From Phoronis australis (lineage: Eukaryota; Phoronida; Phoronidae), in the NCBI GenBank assembly GCA_002633005.1, contig NMRA01000045.1, positions 167,456 through 229,455 on the forward strand: a DNA stretch of 62,000 bases, given 5' to 3'. Position 1 is the stretch's first letter. Every line of letters starts with the position of its first letter. The translations under genes were made by a program, and so were the position numbers. Below the pieces are notes generated by a model, which saw nothing but the letters and a program-made list of their open reading frames with translations, was not told the origin of the DNA and made no database searches. Positions 35,735 to 46,500 of this stretch are shown here, piece after piece.

Positions 35735-37383
35735 GTAGGATGCACTCTATTCATAAGGTCGGCTCCCAGTGCTTGCACCTGAACAGAAATCAATGAGAGA
35801 CTCAGGAACAAACCTCATACTCACCAGGTTCACAGAGACTGGTAGCCTACACTAAACTACACTACAGAAGTCCTGTCGTACTGTGATTGTGATAGAGACA
35901 AAAGCGTCTTGGTGTCAACTAAAAAAACTAGGACTCAAATGTCGATCCACGGATATTTTAAGGGCTGCACAACTTTTCACCGAGACCCACAGATTCTCTG
36001 ACTTGACTAATGAAAGACTTAAAAGGCCCTGTGGCCTGTGGCTGTGATTGTGCCATGGCCGTGTCACCACGATTCATATTCACCCATGGCCATGGGAATG
36101 TTTTCCTAAAATTATCCCTGCGATCGTTAGAGTGACATTTTGATTTGGAATACATGGACTGCAAGTATCCAAAAAGCTGACGATCACATCGTACGTTAAT
36201 CATAGTCCTCTTCCGCCGGCTGCCCAGTAGGTCTAGCCTACACTGCAGACAACAGACAGTGCCGGGCACCGGGACTGCGATCGACTTGTCTAACAACCGT
36301 GAACAGAACACACAAAATGAAAGACAATGTATCATATTATTGAATAACAGATAATCCTTACCTTTCTGGATCCTTAGGAAACCTACAAAATGACACGTGT
36401 GGGGTTTTCATGGATCAATTCATGCAATTTATCGCACTGCAAAATGCGTCCGTCCCCATTGTTTTGGCGCTTCCTGGTTGACCGTAGCTTGTTCACCACT
36501 TGGCGGCGCTAGTAGTAGCGGTAACAGCGAACTCACAAGTGAACTCTCCTATACTACTACACTCCTTGCTGAGAGCCTGTGACACGTAACGATCCCGGCG
36601 ACACGTGAAGTCTTCGTCGGATGAGCTCTTGACTAAGTCGGGATTGGCGCCGGGCGAGTTGCCATGTAGACGTTTATTATTCTGCGTTGATTAGTCCCAT
36701 CCTAACCAATGCTCAGTTATATGAAACAAAGTCTGTCTCATTACATACAATTTGTAATGCTTTGGAGTGCTCGTGAGTGCAAAATGTTTTGAGAAGCCAG
36801 CAATGAATATTGAATACTGAACCACTGCGTTACCGGCTTTTGACGCCGGCAACAAAGGTAATTAATTGACCGGGCACAGATGCCGTGTGAGCGCATGCTA
36901 ATTCAGTGTTAGCTGACAGAGCTGTTGTGACACAATTACTCGATTTTATATGCTGTAGTCACATGTTAGGGGAATCTTTATTTAGAAATACAAATACATT
37001 ATTCAAATCATTGTTACTGTACAACCTTTGCCCTGACGGTGTGTGGAAGGGGAACCCAAATTCGCGGGACCCGAGTAGATTTTCAGTTTCGTGGCTAATT
37101 CACATATATAATTACGTGCACATTATTTCTTTGGCTCACTATTATTTCGTAATTGGAGGTTTAGTTTCCAACTCAACTTGGTTTATGTTCGTGCCAGTCC
37201 CGGCCGCGACGCCGGGCCCAGTGATCTCCCGGGGTTCCGAGCCACTGCTGGTCGGGATAACAAGTGTTTTGTGTGTTTAGAACTCAAAAAATTACAAGTA
37301 TAAACAACACAGATCTACTGGGTTCTCCTGTCTGTATTTCACGGCAGAATACTTCGAATTTATCTCCGAACAGACCCCAAACT

Positions 37384-37546
37384 CAGTGCTGTAGTGGTAA
37401 AATTAGATGTGTAATTAAGTAGGCGCCCAAAGGCCCACTGCATCACCATGAGCACTGAACGTAACTTGCGGTGCGTAGGCGCTACGTTCAAATGCCCAAA
37501 GGTGGTTGGCTGCGCCTACGTGCGCCTACGCCCCACTACAGCACTG
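37384..37546. mobile_element. 163-bp hAT-type MITE with 8-bp target duplication
   Basis: Terminal inverted repeats CAGTGCTGTAGTGG and CCACTACAGCACTG are flanked on both sides by CCCAAACT (37376-37383 and 37547-37554). The CAGTG ends and 8-bp duplications are typical of hAT transposons. It has no coding capacity. Internal inverted motifs (GCGTAGGCGCTACG; TGCGCCTACGTGCGCC) add secondary structure. Confidence 0.9.
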
Positions 37547-37928
37547 CCCAAACTCCTGCTACGGACCTTGGTAAATCGGCCTGCCGAACTGTACGCTACG
37601 GTGTGGCCAAATACCAATAAATCGTAACAGCGAAACAAAACAACACGTTTTTATAAGAACTCGGTGTATTTTTAAGGGTTTTACATCGAAGTTTGATGAT
37701 TTATTGGTGCTAAACTATGAATTCAAGCGATAAGCTGACACCACTAACCCGTGTTGTGAACTGCTGGACAGACTGCGTGTGAAACCAAACACGTCATTGG
37801 ATAATTTCAACACCTCCGTCTGCCGTCAGGTGTCAGGTAACGCAACAGAACGTGCCGTTATCGACTAAAACTACTCTATCTAAATTGATACAAAATAGGT
37901 TGTTTTTTTAGGTGGCATTCTCCTTTAA

Positions 37929-38254
37929 GGCTTGACAAAGAGAGAATTATGAGTTTCTGAGTGATTTACTAAGGCTTCGATTAAAATTCACATCTTACCA
38001 GCAGCTTCTGTTTTTTTCATTGTCACTCAGGTGCCATTTTCTTTAAAAAATGAAGTAATTTTCTTCTCTGCATAGTGGAGCAGACGACGGAAATGGAGTC
38101 GTAGTGCGTAGCGCCACTGCCGGTCGCCTGGGATATCGCGAGAGAGCCTATACTTAGCCATAGTTCCGTTACGATTGCGCTCTTGCTGTTTTACTTTTTG
38201 CGGCAGCCAAGGNGGGGGGGGGGGCCCCCTGGGTCCCCCCTTAATCCGCCTATG
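37929..38254. repeat. Right half of the split older repeat
   Basis: It continues the 33085-33383 repeat and aligns with 38841-39115 and 39253-39323 (GCTTGACAAAGAGAGAATTATG, CAGCAGCTTCTG, GACGACGGAAA, GCCATAGTTC, AATCCGCCTATG). Confidence 0.8.
38213..38213. other. Single N in a G homopolymer
   Basis: N precedes a run of more than ten G. Unlike the other two N positions it does not join adjacent duplicates, so a homopolymer problem is the simpler reading. Confidence 0.7.
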
Positions 38255-38356
38255 AATTAGTCGTTTATATGACCTCTCTGATTCATTTCCTTGTTTGTTA
38301 TTATTACAGCCTAAGTTAATTGATATTACAAATTAATAACTTTGCTAATTAGTTAA

Positions 38357-39323
38357 CAATGGCGGATCTAGGATATCACAACGGGGGACCCAACGTTTTG
38401 TCCGTAAACATTTGCGCTAAGCACCATTGTAGATGCGCATAGCACCGAATGAGGGGGGAAATTTTTCTGTTTTTTTCCTCTAAAAATCAAGCATTTTCCT
38501 AGATTCCTGAAATATTATCCGAGAAAAAAACACGGAGAACGTGTCAAACTTGAAAAACTGCAATTACTAGACTCGATAGAGCGCGCGCTTTACTAGTCCA
38601 CCACCACGATTTCACCTGTAGGCCTAATTTGTTACTAAGAGACCTACTTCTTTATGGTCCACAGTGTTTGCGCGCGAAATCTACTTCTTTTTGTAATGCT
38701 TATTACACTTTATATATTTTGTGCAATCAGTTCGTAACACAGTTGTTATATTTAAACTAGTCTTCAATTGCCCAAAAGGCCAAATCCGTTTTTTGTGTTG
38801 GCATTAATGACGCGATTGCTTTGGAAATCGTGTTAATTAAGGTTTGACAAAGAAAGAATTATGAGTTTCTGAGTGATTCACAAAGGCTTCGATTAAAATT
38901 CACATCTTACCAGCAGCTTCTGTTTTTTCATCGTCACTCAGATTCCAGTTTCTTTAAAAAATGAAGTAATTTTCTTCATTGTACAGTGAAGCAGACGACG
39001 GAAACGCAGTCCTAATGCGCAGCGCCGCTGCCGGTCGCCTGGGATGTCGCGGGAGACCCTATACTTAGCCATAGTTCTGTTACGACTGCGCCGTGTTCCG
39101 AATTTGACACTTAAAATTGGATCTGAGCCCCCTTCCCCCCCCCCCCCCTCCCTCCTCCCTTCAAACACACTAAAACTGCACACATTAAAATTTTGTTTCA
39201 GCCGCATAATGTTTATTACCGGGGTTAATTAATAAATTCAACATTTCCCTACGCTGTTGTTGTTTTATTTTTTGCAGCAGCCAAGGGGGGGCGCTCTGGG
39301 CCCCACCCCTAAATCCGCCTATG
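38357..39323. mobile_element. Uninterrupted copy of the older repeat (~0.97 kb)
   Basis: The left end CAATGGCGGATCTAGG and the right end (reverse complement CATAGGCGGATTTAGG) form terminal inverted repeats. AGTTAA flanks both ends (38351-38356 and 39324-39329), a possible target duplication. About 140 bp near 39115-39252 is absent from the split copy. No protein is recognised. It preserves the empty TTAA site at 38837-38840 that matches the insertion in the other copy. Confidence 0.65.
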
Positions 39324-39329
39324 AGTTAA

Positions 39330-40579
39330 TTAGCCAATTAGTACATGAACGGTTTCATTATTACACTTCGTTATTTTGGAAATTGTAAATTTTGAAATAA
39401 TTGCTGAACGTCCAGATGACTTTAATTTATGTCTACCAACTAGGCAGCGCTCGTAGTACCCGCTGCCGGTTTCCCGCATATTGCCCGATCCCAGCGCATG
39501 ATCCTTCGTTGTACAACTGTTTAGGCCTATTAGACCTCAAAATGTTACAAAAATATAGATGAAATTTATCAGTAAGAAGTTGTCGGTGATAACATGTCTA
39601 AACTTACTTCGTTTGTACTAAACAAACATTCCACGCTAACCCTGATCCCTGTGTTCCGTAGCAAGTAACAACCGACATCGGGCGAACAAACGCCAATGCC
39701 AACAAGTACCAAGCATGCACGGCGCAACCCCGGCCGCGCGAGATCGAAGTTGGCATTCCATGTCTAGAGCTTCTGTGGTTCATAGATATGATATATTTAA
39801 TAAATGTATTTCTCAGGGCTACACTGATACTTCACAGCGCCCTCATGCCGTCATTAGAGTGTCTGACCCAAGGGAGCAGTTTACCGGTAATGCTATCTAT
39901 TTCTGGGGTCACTGCACCGTCATCGGCGGGAGTTTTGGTTCTATGTTTATAACATAACTCATTGATTATTAGACCCGAGTCAAAAATAACAGAGTAGCCC
40001 AAGAAGTTAACGGAAAAGATTAGCTCAGTGAACCGATTTTAGTTCCGGCAAGGCAAAAACTCTGTAAAGGGCGTCTGACAGTTGATGGTTTGATTGCCAT
40101 ATTAGTCTTGTTGCTATAGTCGTCCTACGTCTCATGCAAAAACGTGTAGGTCATAGAGGGAGCAAATGATCATTAGAGAGGTTTAAAGAACATACGTGCA
40201 CTGGTACATGTACACCTTCCTGACTAGTGGCGTACTTCTACACGTTTTACGTGCCTTTTGGAAATCTTTCTTTTCATTGTTGTATTTTGCAGATGAATTT
40301 CTCGTCGCCTTACGGCCATTCGGTATAATTCTCTTGCTTTTCCAATAACGACGCTTTGTGTAATTATTCCCTATGTTACCGGCATACCTACATATTAGTA
40401 ATTTCTGAGGAAAACACGATAAGGGTTGACCTATATTCACAGCATTCCTGCTCTCGTACTAGCGGCGGCGACAACTTTTAAGACACGCTCTGTTAATCCC
40501 GTCCACTAAAACCTTCACGGAGTTAACTTGCACCTGTATTTTTCGGTATCAGTCACAATTTTGTCTGAACAACATTAAA
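39330..40579. other. No gene supported; upstream of the sphingomyelinase
   Basis: Contains no recognised exon or repeat. It should include the promoter and 5' UTR of the sphingomyelinase-like gene, but no TATA box or other element could be assigned with confidence. Confidence 0.5.
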
Positions 40580-43500
40580 ATGGTTACCAATTTGAGTGTC
40601 TTAACTCTCAACTGCTGGTAAGTTATAGTTATTCAAGTAGAAGGGGGTTATAGCGGCGTAACCCATTTTGTTCAAGTTTCAGGTTAGTAATAATATGCAG
40701 GTCAGTACGATAAAACTTGGTTGGGCTGTAAAGTTCTCAAATTTGTCATTCGTTTACGTGCATAAACATGTCGCTTTGTTGTTGTTTGCATACATTAAAC
40801 TACATACATGTAAATACGACCAACTTTTGAACACCAAATTGGGCGTGCAGGTCACTCGATAACTTTAAGTTTACATGTAAAATTACTGTAACTTTTAAAA
40901 TATAATAGTGAAAACGCCTGTGAAAACTCTCTTGACCTTGAAAATGTGCACGCCCTCACAAGTTGTTAGGCATGCGCAGACGGAAACGTACGGCTTCAGG
41001 TAGCTACCTCAAGTCAAAAAGTTAACCGATCATATATTTCACGTCAAGACTTGAACAACTGAATGAACAAGCGACTGGTACATGCAGTAGTGTTTGTATA
41101 TTCCCGCCTTGTCGACCGTAACTCGGCAAACTTTCACTTGAGAGCAGAATCTACAAGGAGGTGGTGTCTTCCGTCTTCTATTGGAGATTTGGAGATGCGA
41201 TATGGAAACCAGCAAATATACAAAACTGTCCACGAAAACATTAACAAACCCATGCGCGCGCTCGTGGTGGGGCTCGGGGCTCGAATGAAAAAAGGTCCGC
41301 CCTCGAAAAAAGAGTCCAAAAAATGGGACAAAAGTCCACTAAAAAGCGCAAACCCGCAATTCACACTGGTGCTCCAGTTTTTTTTTTGTTTTTTTTTTGT
41401 TAGTCCGCCCGCTCTTTTGTTTAGCAAAAGGTCCGCAAGGTCAGGAATTCGACCCCCCATATTGAAGGCTGGGTGCACGCATGTGAAGTGTGAGTGTCTT
41501 TCAAACGAAAATCGTCGACACTCACTAGTCGCTTGCTGTTGTATTATTGGTCCGAAATTACCATTCTGCGCCATATAGGGAGGATCTCAGCTCCGCATTC
41601 ATGAGGGTCCGATCTGAGGAGCTAAAGACCTGGCTAAAGGGTCTAGCAGTGGGGTCCAGTGGAATGTGAATAGGAGGCGAGCACTCAACCCACTGGGCCA
41701 CATAGTGTTTTCTCTCGTCAACTGAACACTTTCTGTATGCACTGGTCCACTTTTACCTTTCAGGGCCATACCGTATTTAACGAAACTGAAAAATGAAAGA
41801 GTATCAGCAATAGGCGACAAGCTGTCGGAGGGACAACACGACATCGTGGTTTTGGAGGAGGTATGGGTGCTATTAAACACTATCGTCATTGAAATTTATT
41901 TAATCAGTCAGTACGTTCCTTGATATAACACAATGGGTTCTGTTTCATGAAAGCGACTTAAGAATTAAGACAGAAATTTAGACTTACGGTTCCACATCAC
42001 TGATGCCGAGAAAAGGTTTAGGCAAATAATGATGAGGGCAAAACAATCTAGAAAATATGTATACTCTAAGAGACTGCTTTTCAGTGGCTCAAGTGATTTT
42101 CAATTATTTTTTCAGAAATTGTTGTGTGGAGCCTTAGGTCAAATGTCTGACTTTAATTCTTAAATCCCTTCTCGTGCAACAGGCTCCTGGTTTCCTCCAA
42201 AAGTGCCCAGGCAGACTGTCGCATGCTATTTTCCAATTAGTCTCTCCCCGATGAGGTGAAAGAGAACTAATTCACGTTCTCGCTGTGTGACGTGATGGAT
42301 CCTTCAGTTCGAAGTCGGCGTGCACATTCCCTATAATGACGATTGACTCGCCAATGCGTTAGTCATGCCCGCAGATTTGCAAGAGTTTGTAGGGAGTTCC
42401 CATACTTGTTCCAAAGGGTTTACGAGGTTTTACGGTAACAGGACATTTTCTGTATAAGGGAAATGTGCTACGTCTATGTCTTGTCATTCCAAATAAGGTG
42501 ACGTGCTTTGCCTTGTGGGAGAAAAATCGACAAAGTGGCAAGCAGTTGACAGATGTTTTTTTTTGAAATTTGAAACTAAAAGAAAATGCTTTGATATCAA
42601 CAAAAATTTTAAATTTTTACAAACAAATCCTAACAATACTAGGTGAGCAGGTTGAATTCGGTTTCAGTGGAAGAGAATCACTTTCAATATTGCAATTTAG
42701 TCTGTTTATCGCGTTCCAGGCCTCTTTAAGCAACCTGGGAAATATTTTCCAACCACACAAAGAATTTTTTGCCGCTTTATCATTCGTGTTGTTTCTTTTT
42801 CAGATTTGGTCAAAGCACGATTACGATAAACTGCGCACAAAGCTAGCTCCAAAGCTGCCATATTCCCATTATTTCGACAGGTAATTGTCGAGGACTGGCT
42901 TTCGGGAACGCTCTCTGAACTTCTGGGAACCTTTTCGTGAAAGATTATATACGACATGGGTAAACACACATTTTTAAGGTGGTAATCATCACGTCGAGTG
43001 GTAATTCCACACTCGTAGAGATTTCATCGTTTCGCGGTACTCTAAGCTTGCTTTAAAAACGATGGTTCTCATTTCTCTCAATTCAAGATTTAGCTTGTAT
43101 ACTGCTACTTCCCTGATCTTGGTCAAAATTTAGGTTTGTTGCATAAGTGATTTGGCTCGTGAACCTCGACAGAGAAGCATAGTGTAGTAACACACTGTGG
43201 CGCACAGCATGTAAGACACTCTCATAAATCTATTCAAAGCAGCGAATGAAGCGAGAGTTTTAGATCTGTTTAACGGAAGCTAAGTGTTTAGCACTGCAGT
43301 CTTTTGAGTTTATTCCAAAAGGATTTTAGTACTTTTTGTGCATGGCATTCGCGCGCATTTCTCCTCACCTGATGAATGTGATGCTAAGCATGCATCTAGT
43401 GACAAAACCTTTTAGTGAAACTAGAAAATGTGCGTGAATTTCATTAAATCCCGCCAATTTTAAATTTCAGATAAGTACCAGAAATGAATAAAACAAGGCA

Positions 43501-46500
43501 AAAAGAAAAACATACAGTTTTGAACGTGTTCCAAACAAAAAAGCACCCGGGCGAAACAAAATCCTTTCTTGACAATCGCTTCTTTTGAATGAAGGTGCAT
43601 ATTCATAAACGGATGCATATACAGGGTATTTATGTACTTTCTTTGAATCCACATTAGGATTCATCTTGCATTCCGAATTAAACATTTTAGGTGCAGGTGG
43701 TTTTTACCGACTATTTCAGTTGTAATCAGGGGAATTTTGTTTGCAAATATGGACAACTAAAAAGTGATCATGTTCAACCTTTGAAAATAACACAGACCAG
43801 GACCAATTATGCCTTTCCGTCAACAGCATGCCTCGAGCGTGAGAAAACGTCAGTGTAGCCCAGGGGGCTTCGTTTGTAGTATTGAATTCTATCCAATAGT
43901 ATCACACGATGTCGTTTGCATGTTTTATTTTCTCCGGCTTAGAATACGTATTGTTAATTTCGAAACTTTTAAAGTGAAGTTTGGTGCCACTCGGGTAAGC
44001 GGCCATTTTTTTGGTGCACCACCAGATATTCAAAGTCAAAACTTTGAACTGATATTAAGTTGCTGATTATTTAGAGTTCTGTGCATCATTTGGACATAAC
44101 GTCACTGACTGGTTGCATTGAAATAGGTTTTAAAAAATGTTCATTAAAACGATCTAATTCAACTTACTTTTTTACCGAATTAAGTAACAGTTTTGACTAC
44201 TTCATGCAGTGGTTGGACCGGTAGCGGTATCTGCGTGTTTTCCAAGGGCGCCATCACCGCGACCTTCTTCCACCCCTACCGTTTGAATGGTTACCCTCAT
44301 AGAGTGGAGCATGCTGACTGGTACGGAGGGTGCGGTGTAGGCATGGTGAAAATTCACTACCAGGCATTTAACATTCATGTCTACTGCTCACATGTGAGTA
44401 AAAAGAAAAACCGACCTAGCAAAAGTGACACAGTGTAACAGTACTGTTTACTTAGTTTCCTGAATGTTCTAACAAGCACTTCAAAACAGTGCCTAGCGTG
44501 TTACTGTCGCTTAGTTACATTAGCAGCAAAAAATAAACAGGGTACATATAGATGCGCGTTGATTTATCTTATACAGTTGTTTGATTCTTAAATTTTGCCT
44601 TTAGGCCTGCGATAATGACACGGTTGACGTAACTGTTCCAGTCCAGCTAGTGCAATATGTCGGCCATCTTAGACGTCATTTTAGTTCCCGTTAAAGGCGA
44701 AGGTAACCTTTTCTCATGTCGTATTTAGCAAAAAAAGGTTCGTTGATTATCCCAGACATATTTTTCATTTAATTACAGCTTTTTGTAATTTTTACAATTA
44801 CTCGTTCTTTACTCCGGAAGTGACGTTTTGAGAGGCAAGTATTTCGCGCCAATTCCTTTTCATATAGTCTGACTGTGAGAGCTGCCGAGTCAGTCATTGT
44901 TCTACCTCTGCTGTGATTAGTTCAGTCGCCCTTTGTTTTTGTTTACGAGTCAGTCAACATGCTACACGGTTGCTCCGTACCGAGATGTACTCATTATCGT
45001 CTCATGGACAGAGGAACAATTGTCCCACTTGCCCGAGTGTCCCAGCCGCGACACACTCCCACTGGATGGTGATTTGAGCACACAAACTGCTTACACGCCG
45101 CCGTGTACTGACTCCTCGCCACACACTAGGCACCTTCTAAATAGTCCCAGTACTTTAGACAAATCCTCAATAAACTTATCAAAGTTTGGCTCACCCATCT
45201 ATTCATTGGACGACGAACTGTCCTCTTCACTGGGTGTCGAACGAGGCCTGTATTCACTCCCCGTCTACTCAACATCGCAGCAGGGTTCCTTACAGCCTCT
45301 GGGCGATAATGAGTATATCCAGGTACGCAGCATCAGTGTGGCATGTTGACTGACTCGTAAACAAAAGCAAACGACAACCGAAATTGTCACAGTCGAGGTA
45401 TAACGATGACTGACTCGGCAGCTCTCACAGTCACACTATATGAAAAGAAATTGGCCCGAAGTTCTTGCCTTCCAAAACGTCACTTCCGGAGTAAATGACG
45501 AATAATTAATTAAATTGCAAAAAGCTGTAATTAAATGAAAAATATGTCTGGGATAATCAAAGAGCCTTATTTTTGCTGAAAATGACATGAAGAAGGGTTG
45601 CCTTTCCCGTTAAAATTAGAATGTAAAGTTGTATGAGGTATATAATATCGAAAAGATCCCACCATTACGAAAGAAATCAACCGTTTGTTCTGATATTTTC
45701 AGCTTCACGCTCAGTACGATTTCAACAGCAGCGAAGATGAGTACCATGCCCATCGAACTTGCCAGGCATTCGAACTGAGTCAGTTTATTCGCTTTACATC
45801 AGAGACATGTGACCTCGTCATTGCAGCCGGTGACTTTAACTTGATGTCGGATGCCCTCGGTTACAAACTACTGTGCAGCAATGCTAATCTCTTTGATTCG
45901 TGGCTGGAAAAGGTGATTTCTTTTGCAATAGCTGATAAATTGGTCAGAAGTATTCGATTATTAGCTAATTTCATTTCTTAGAAGGATTTTTCTAGTGAAA
46001 AGTTACAAATTTCTTTTCATTTCTTCACAGAACCCCAAGGAAGTTCACATTTTAAAATTCCCAAACAAAAAATAAACTCGTCACGAAATAACCCTCCTTA
46101 ATGTTCGACTGATCCGTAGTCTAAACCTAAAAAACTACCTCACCATGGGACTGTGATTAACACAACAGTTGGTCAAGTAATATTTTATGGGTTGGTTTCA
46201 ATTGCTCGCATTCTGACGTCACTGTTGTCAAGTGTGGCAACCAATCTACAGGGTCTTTGGAGGAGACAAGTAATATTTGTGACGTCACAGCATCAAAACA
46301 CTGATTGTTTACTTTTTACAAATTCAATAATTAACGAATTATCTTTGTTCTGATACTTTAACGTTAAGGGTTCATGTTCTGTGACAACCGTAAAATAGGC
46401 TGAAAATAATTAGAATGGAGTCATAATTGATAATCTTTAAAGAAAGACATAGTAGGACTATTTCGCGTTTTTCATTGTGTTGTCCACAGTTTGATAACAA

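Larger units (their letters stand above)
33861..36571. mobile_element. Nested 2.7-kb inverted-repeat element
   Basis: CAAGGAGTGTACGAGTATAG plus GAGAGTTCACT at 33861 is matched in reverse complement at 36540-36569 (AGTGAACTCTCCTATACTAC, ACACTCCTTG). Similarity continues inward with indels for about 100 bp (TTACCGGTCG...GCGCTCCAAGCGGTGAA against TTACCGCTAC...GCGCCGCCAAGTGGTGAA). The flanks CTGATAG and CTGAGAG resemble a 7-bp duplication with one mismatch; the exact end is uncertain. The interior has a THAP-like half domain (minus, 35495-35734), an unassigned frame (minus, 35958-36335) and a copy of the repeat at 34710. Confidence 0.65.
33388..37924 (+). mobile_element. 4.5-kb THAP element inserted at TTAA
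   Basis: The left end reads TTAA then AGGAGAATGCCACC and the right end reads GGTGGCATTCTCCT then TTAA, so the 14-bp terminal inverted repeats are perfect and the flanks are TTAA duplications (33384-33387, 37925-37928). The insertion splits an older repeat: in the uninterrupted copy at 38831-38845 the same site reads GTTAATTAAGGTTTGAC, with a single TTAA. A THAP-domain relic begins 164 bp inside the left end. TTAA targets are known for piggyBac and Kolobok transposons, and from memory THAP domains occur in Kolobok elements, so Kolobok-like is the better guess. No transposase catalytic domain was recognised. The interior holds a nested inverted-repeat element (33861-36571) and a MITE (37384-37546). 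Confidence 0.8.

Noticed and set aside
38213-38213. Third haplotype join
   Set aside because: The flanks of this N are not copies of each other in tandem. It lies in a G run, a common sequencing problem.
41063-41578. 171- and 146-codon frames on opposite strands
   Set aside because: They overlap a dispersed repeat with poly-T and have no domain. Both are accidental openings.
44933-45349. 138-codon + strand frame as a host gene
   Set aside because: It starts inside one arm and ends inside the other arm of the TTAA element, and its Ser/Pro-rich content has no family match.
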